In this document: piece by piece, positions 62,640-64,000 of the stretch
Layout of the letters: every line of letters starts with the position of its first letter
Position numbering within the stretch: the first letter of the stretch is position 1
Assembly (NCBI GenBank): GCA_023451735.1
Contig: JAEXYH010000052.1
Location: 1 to 64,000, forward strand
Direction of reading: 5' to 3'
DNA: 64,000 bases
Source: Pseudomonadota bacterium
GTDB lineage: Bacteria > Pseudomonadota > Alphaproteobacteria > Rhizobiales > Rhizobiaceae
The notes under the pieces: model-generated
Databases searched by the model: none
Seen by the model: the letters and a program-made list of their open reading frames with translations, nothing else
What the model was told of the DNA's origin: nothing
Translations under genes and position numbers: made by a program

Positions 62640-63452
62640 ATGGATCATTTTGTTAGTGAAAGACAGGCGCAGATACTTGCGGAACTTCGCGTTAAAGGGC
62701 GTGTTGCGGCGCAGGATCTGGCACAGGCTTTCGGCGTTTCGGAAGACACGATACGGCGCGATTTGCGGGAAATGGCCGGGCGCGGAGAATGCGAGCGGGT
62801 CTATGGTGGGGCGCTGCTGCCGAGTGGACAGACCATTCCGCTAAAAATTCGTATCGCCGAGCAGCCGGATCGCAAGGTTGTGCTGGGACAAAAGGTCGTG
62901 GAGCTGCTTGCTGAAGACAGCGTCGTTTTCTTCGATGCAGGCTCGACCAATCTCGCCATCGCCCGCAGCCTTCCCGAGAATTTTCGGCTGACTGCCGTCA
63001 CCAATACGCCGGCAATTGCCGCAGAACTCTCCGGTCGACCGGGTATCGAGCTGATCGTAATCGGAGGGAAGGTGGACCCGTCCGTCGGGGGCGCGATAGA
63101 TTCGACCGCAATTCGGCAACTGGAAACGATACGGCCGGACTTGTGCATTCTCGGGGCTTGCGGCCTGACACTTGAAGACGGGCTGGCCGCCGATATTTTC
63201 GAGGATGCCACCTTCAAGCGCTTGGCCTGTGCCGCCAGCAGAGGCAGCCTTGCCGCCGTCACTTCCGATAAGCTGGGCCTTCGGGCATCATTTCAGGTGC
63301 ATGCGCTTCAGGCGCCGTTGTCGCTCGTGTTCGAAGCCGATGCGAACGACTTGCTGGTGGAAAAAATAGTTCTCCAAGGTGTCGAGGCACATCGATGCGG
63401 TCCCGTCACCTCAATCAACGAAAAAAGTGTATCAAGAGGAAATACCCCATGA
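62640..63452 (+). CDS. DeoR-family transcriptional regulator
   Basis: This sugar-phosphate-type repressor has 270 residues. The N-terminal winged helix (RQAQILAELRVKGRVAAQDL, then FGVSEDTIRRDLREMAGRG) is typical of DeoR/GlpR. The sensor domain has VFFDAGSTNLAIARSL, TNTPAIAAEL, IVIGGKVDPSVGGAID and LGACGLTLEDGLAADIFEDA. ATG 62640 starts the domain; ATG 62628 four codons earlier is an alternative and the longer open frame is probably untranslated. Its stop overlaps the next gene (ATGA), so it most likely controls that transporter. Effector unknown. Confidence 0.9.
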   Translation: MDHFVSERQAQILAELRVKGRVAAQDLAQAFGVSEDTIRRDLREMAGRGECERVYGGALLPSGQTIPLKIRIAEQPDRKVVLGQKVVELLAEDSVVFFDAGSTNLAIARSLPENFRLTAVTNTPAIAAELSGRPGIELIVIGGKVDPSVGGAIDSTAIRQLETIRPDLCILGACGLTLEDGLAADIFEDATFKRLACAASRGSLAAVTSDKLGLRASFQVHALQAPLSLVFEADANDLLVEKIVLQGVEAHRCGPVTSINEKSVSRGNTP

Positions 63453-64000
63453 GCCAATCCGAGATCGAGAAGGCGAGCCGCCCGCTTGGATCCTATCTGA
63501 CCAAGGAAAGGGCCGGGGTTGCGCTTCTCTTCCTGATGAACGGTTTCATGATCGGTTCATGGGCACCGAAAATCCCGGAATTCGCCTCGCGGCTTGGGCT
63601 GAGCGAAAAGGAACTGGGATTGATGATCCTGGCCTTTGGTCTCGGCTCCATCATCATGATGCCGATTGCCGGCAGCCAGATCGCCCGTTTCGGCTCCAGC
63701 ACCGTTTCCAAATTCGCGGCTGTGCTTCTGACGCCCTTGCTGCTGCTGCTTTCGCTGACTGGGGATGTATGGACCGGTGTTATCGCAATCTCGCTGTTCG
63801 GCGGATTGATCGGTGCCATGGATGTGGCGATGAATGCCAATGCGGTGGCCACCGAAAAACATATGCGGCGGGCGATCATGTCATCCTGCCACGCCTTCTG
63901 GAGCCTCGGCGGGCTGCTGGGCGCTTCCAGCGGAGGTTTCCTGATCCAGAGACTTGGGGTTTTGAGCCACTCCATCGTGGTTACGTTGATTGCCGCGCTG
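63449..64000 (+). CDS. MFS transporter, YbjJ-like (partial, C-terminus off window)
   Basis: This major facilitator superfamily transporter has 184 residues visible out of about 400. Hydrophobic segments begin near residue 22 (AGVALLFLMNGFMIGSWAPK); the block PEFASRLGLSEKELGLMILA and GLIGAMDVAMNANAV match the YbjJ-like subgroup. Its ATG overlaps the regulator's stop and follows AGAGGA, so expression is coupled. Substrate is unknown; many relatives sit with DeoR or sugar genes. Confidence 0.88.
   Translation, partial: MSQSEIEKASRPLGSYLTKERAGVALLFLMNGFMIGSWAPKIPEFASRLGLSEKELGLMILAFGLGSIIMMPIAGSQIARFGSSTVSKFAAVLLTPLLLLLSLTGDVWTGVIAISLFGGLIGAMDVAMNANAVATEKHMRRAIMSSCHAFWSLGGLLGASSGGFLIQRLGVLSHSIVVTLIAAL

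Noticed and set aside
1..64000. CRISPR array, phage defence cassette, prophage or insertion sequence
   Set aside because: No regularly spaced direct repeats, transposase, integrase or defence-type domains were recognised anywhere in the window.

Overview
The window is a chromosomal segment of a Rhizobiaceae bacterium (Rhizobium/Agrobacterium group). This rests on the gene content: a ChvE-GguA-GguB sugar importer, LpiA-AcvB, the cyclic beta-1,2-glucan exporter NdvA/ChvA and the giant synthase NdvB/ChvB. Two RIME-like intergenic elements and a second family of palindromic repeats common in rhizobia agree. No tRNA, rRNA, CRISPR, prophage or insertion sequence was seen. The DNA looks like ordinary core chromosome of fairly high GC.

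Layout. (1) 1-10,490: sugar uptake and oxidation. A furanose-type importer (YtfQ, partial YtfR) points left. Pointing right are a FAH-fold AraD1/GguC-like protein, an aldose dehydrogenase, an IlvD/Edd-type aldonate dehydratase, then chvE, gguA and gguB. Together they look like uptake and non-phosphorylative oxidation of L-arabinose or D-galactose. (2) 10,622-18,548: a tightly packed seven-gene leftward operon. It encodes a two-domain flavoprotein of the 2-aminobenzoyl-CoA monooxygenase/reductase type, an SDR, an enoyl-CoA hydratase, an acyl-CoA dehydrogenase, a thioesterase, a RidA protein and a FadJ-like protein that is cut short next to a palindromic repeat. No aryl-CoA ligase is present. 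(3) 18,748-32,782: envelope genes (lpiA-acvB, a TerC protein, a MetF-like protein, an alpha-2-macroglobulin and pbpC). (4) 33,054-36,512: pyruvate carboxylase, whose stop codon lies inside a RIME-like element. (5) 36,626-39,423: a LuxR-type solo regulator divergent from ndvA. (6) 39,525-44,942: the dppABCDF dipeptide importer, leftward. (7) 45,448-53,527: an M20 amidohydrolase with a class III aminotransferase, cardiolipin synthase, an EEP hydrolase, a threonine-dehydratase-like enzyme, a 45-residue membrane peptide and a second M20 hydrolase. (8) 53,876-62,338: ndvB. (9) 62,640-64,000: a DeoR regulator overlapping an MFS transporter that runs off the window.

Common threads are the cell envelope (cyclic glucan, lysyl-phosphatidylglycerol, cardiolipin, peptidoglycan repair with A2M) and use of plant-derived sugars, aromatics and peptides. 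Several long genes seem to start at TTG or GTG (pyc, ndvA, dppA, the aminotransferase). The points most worth a second look are the aminoaryl-CoA operon with RidA but no ligase, its repeat-associated truncation, the LuxR solo beside ndvA, and the arabinose/galactose locus with two importers. I found no clearly novel defence or mobile system.
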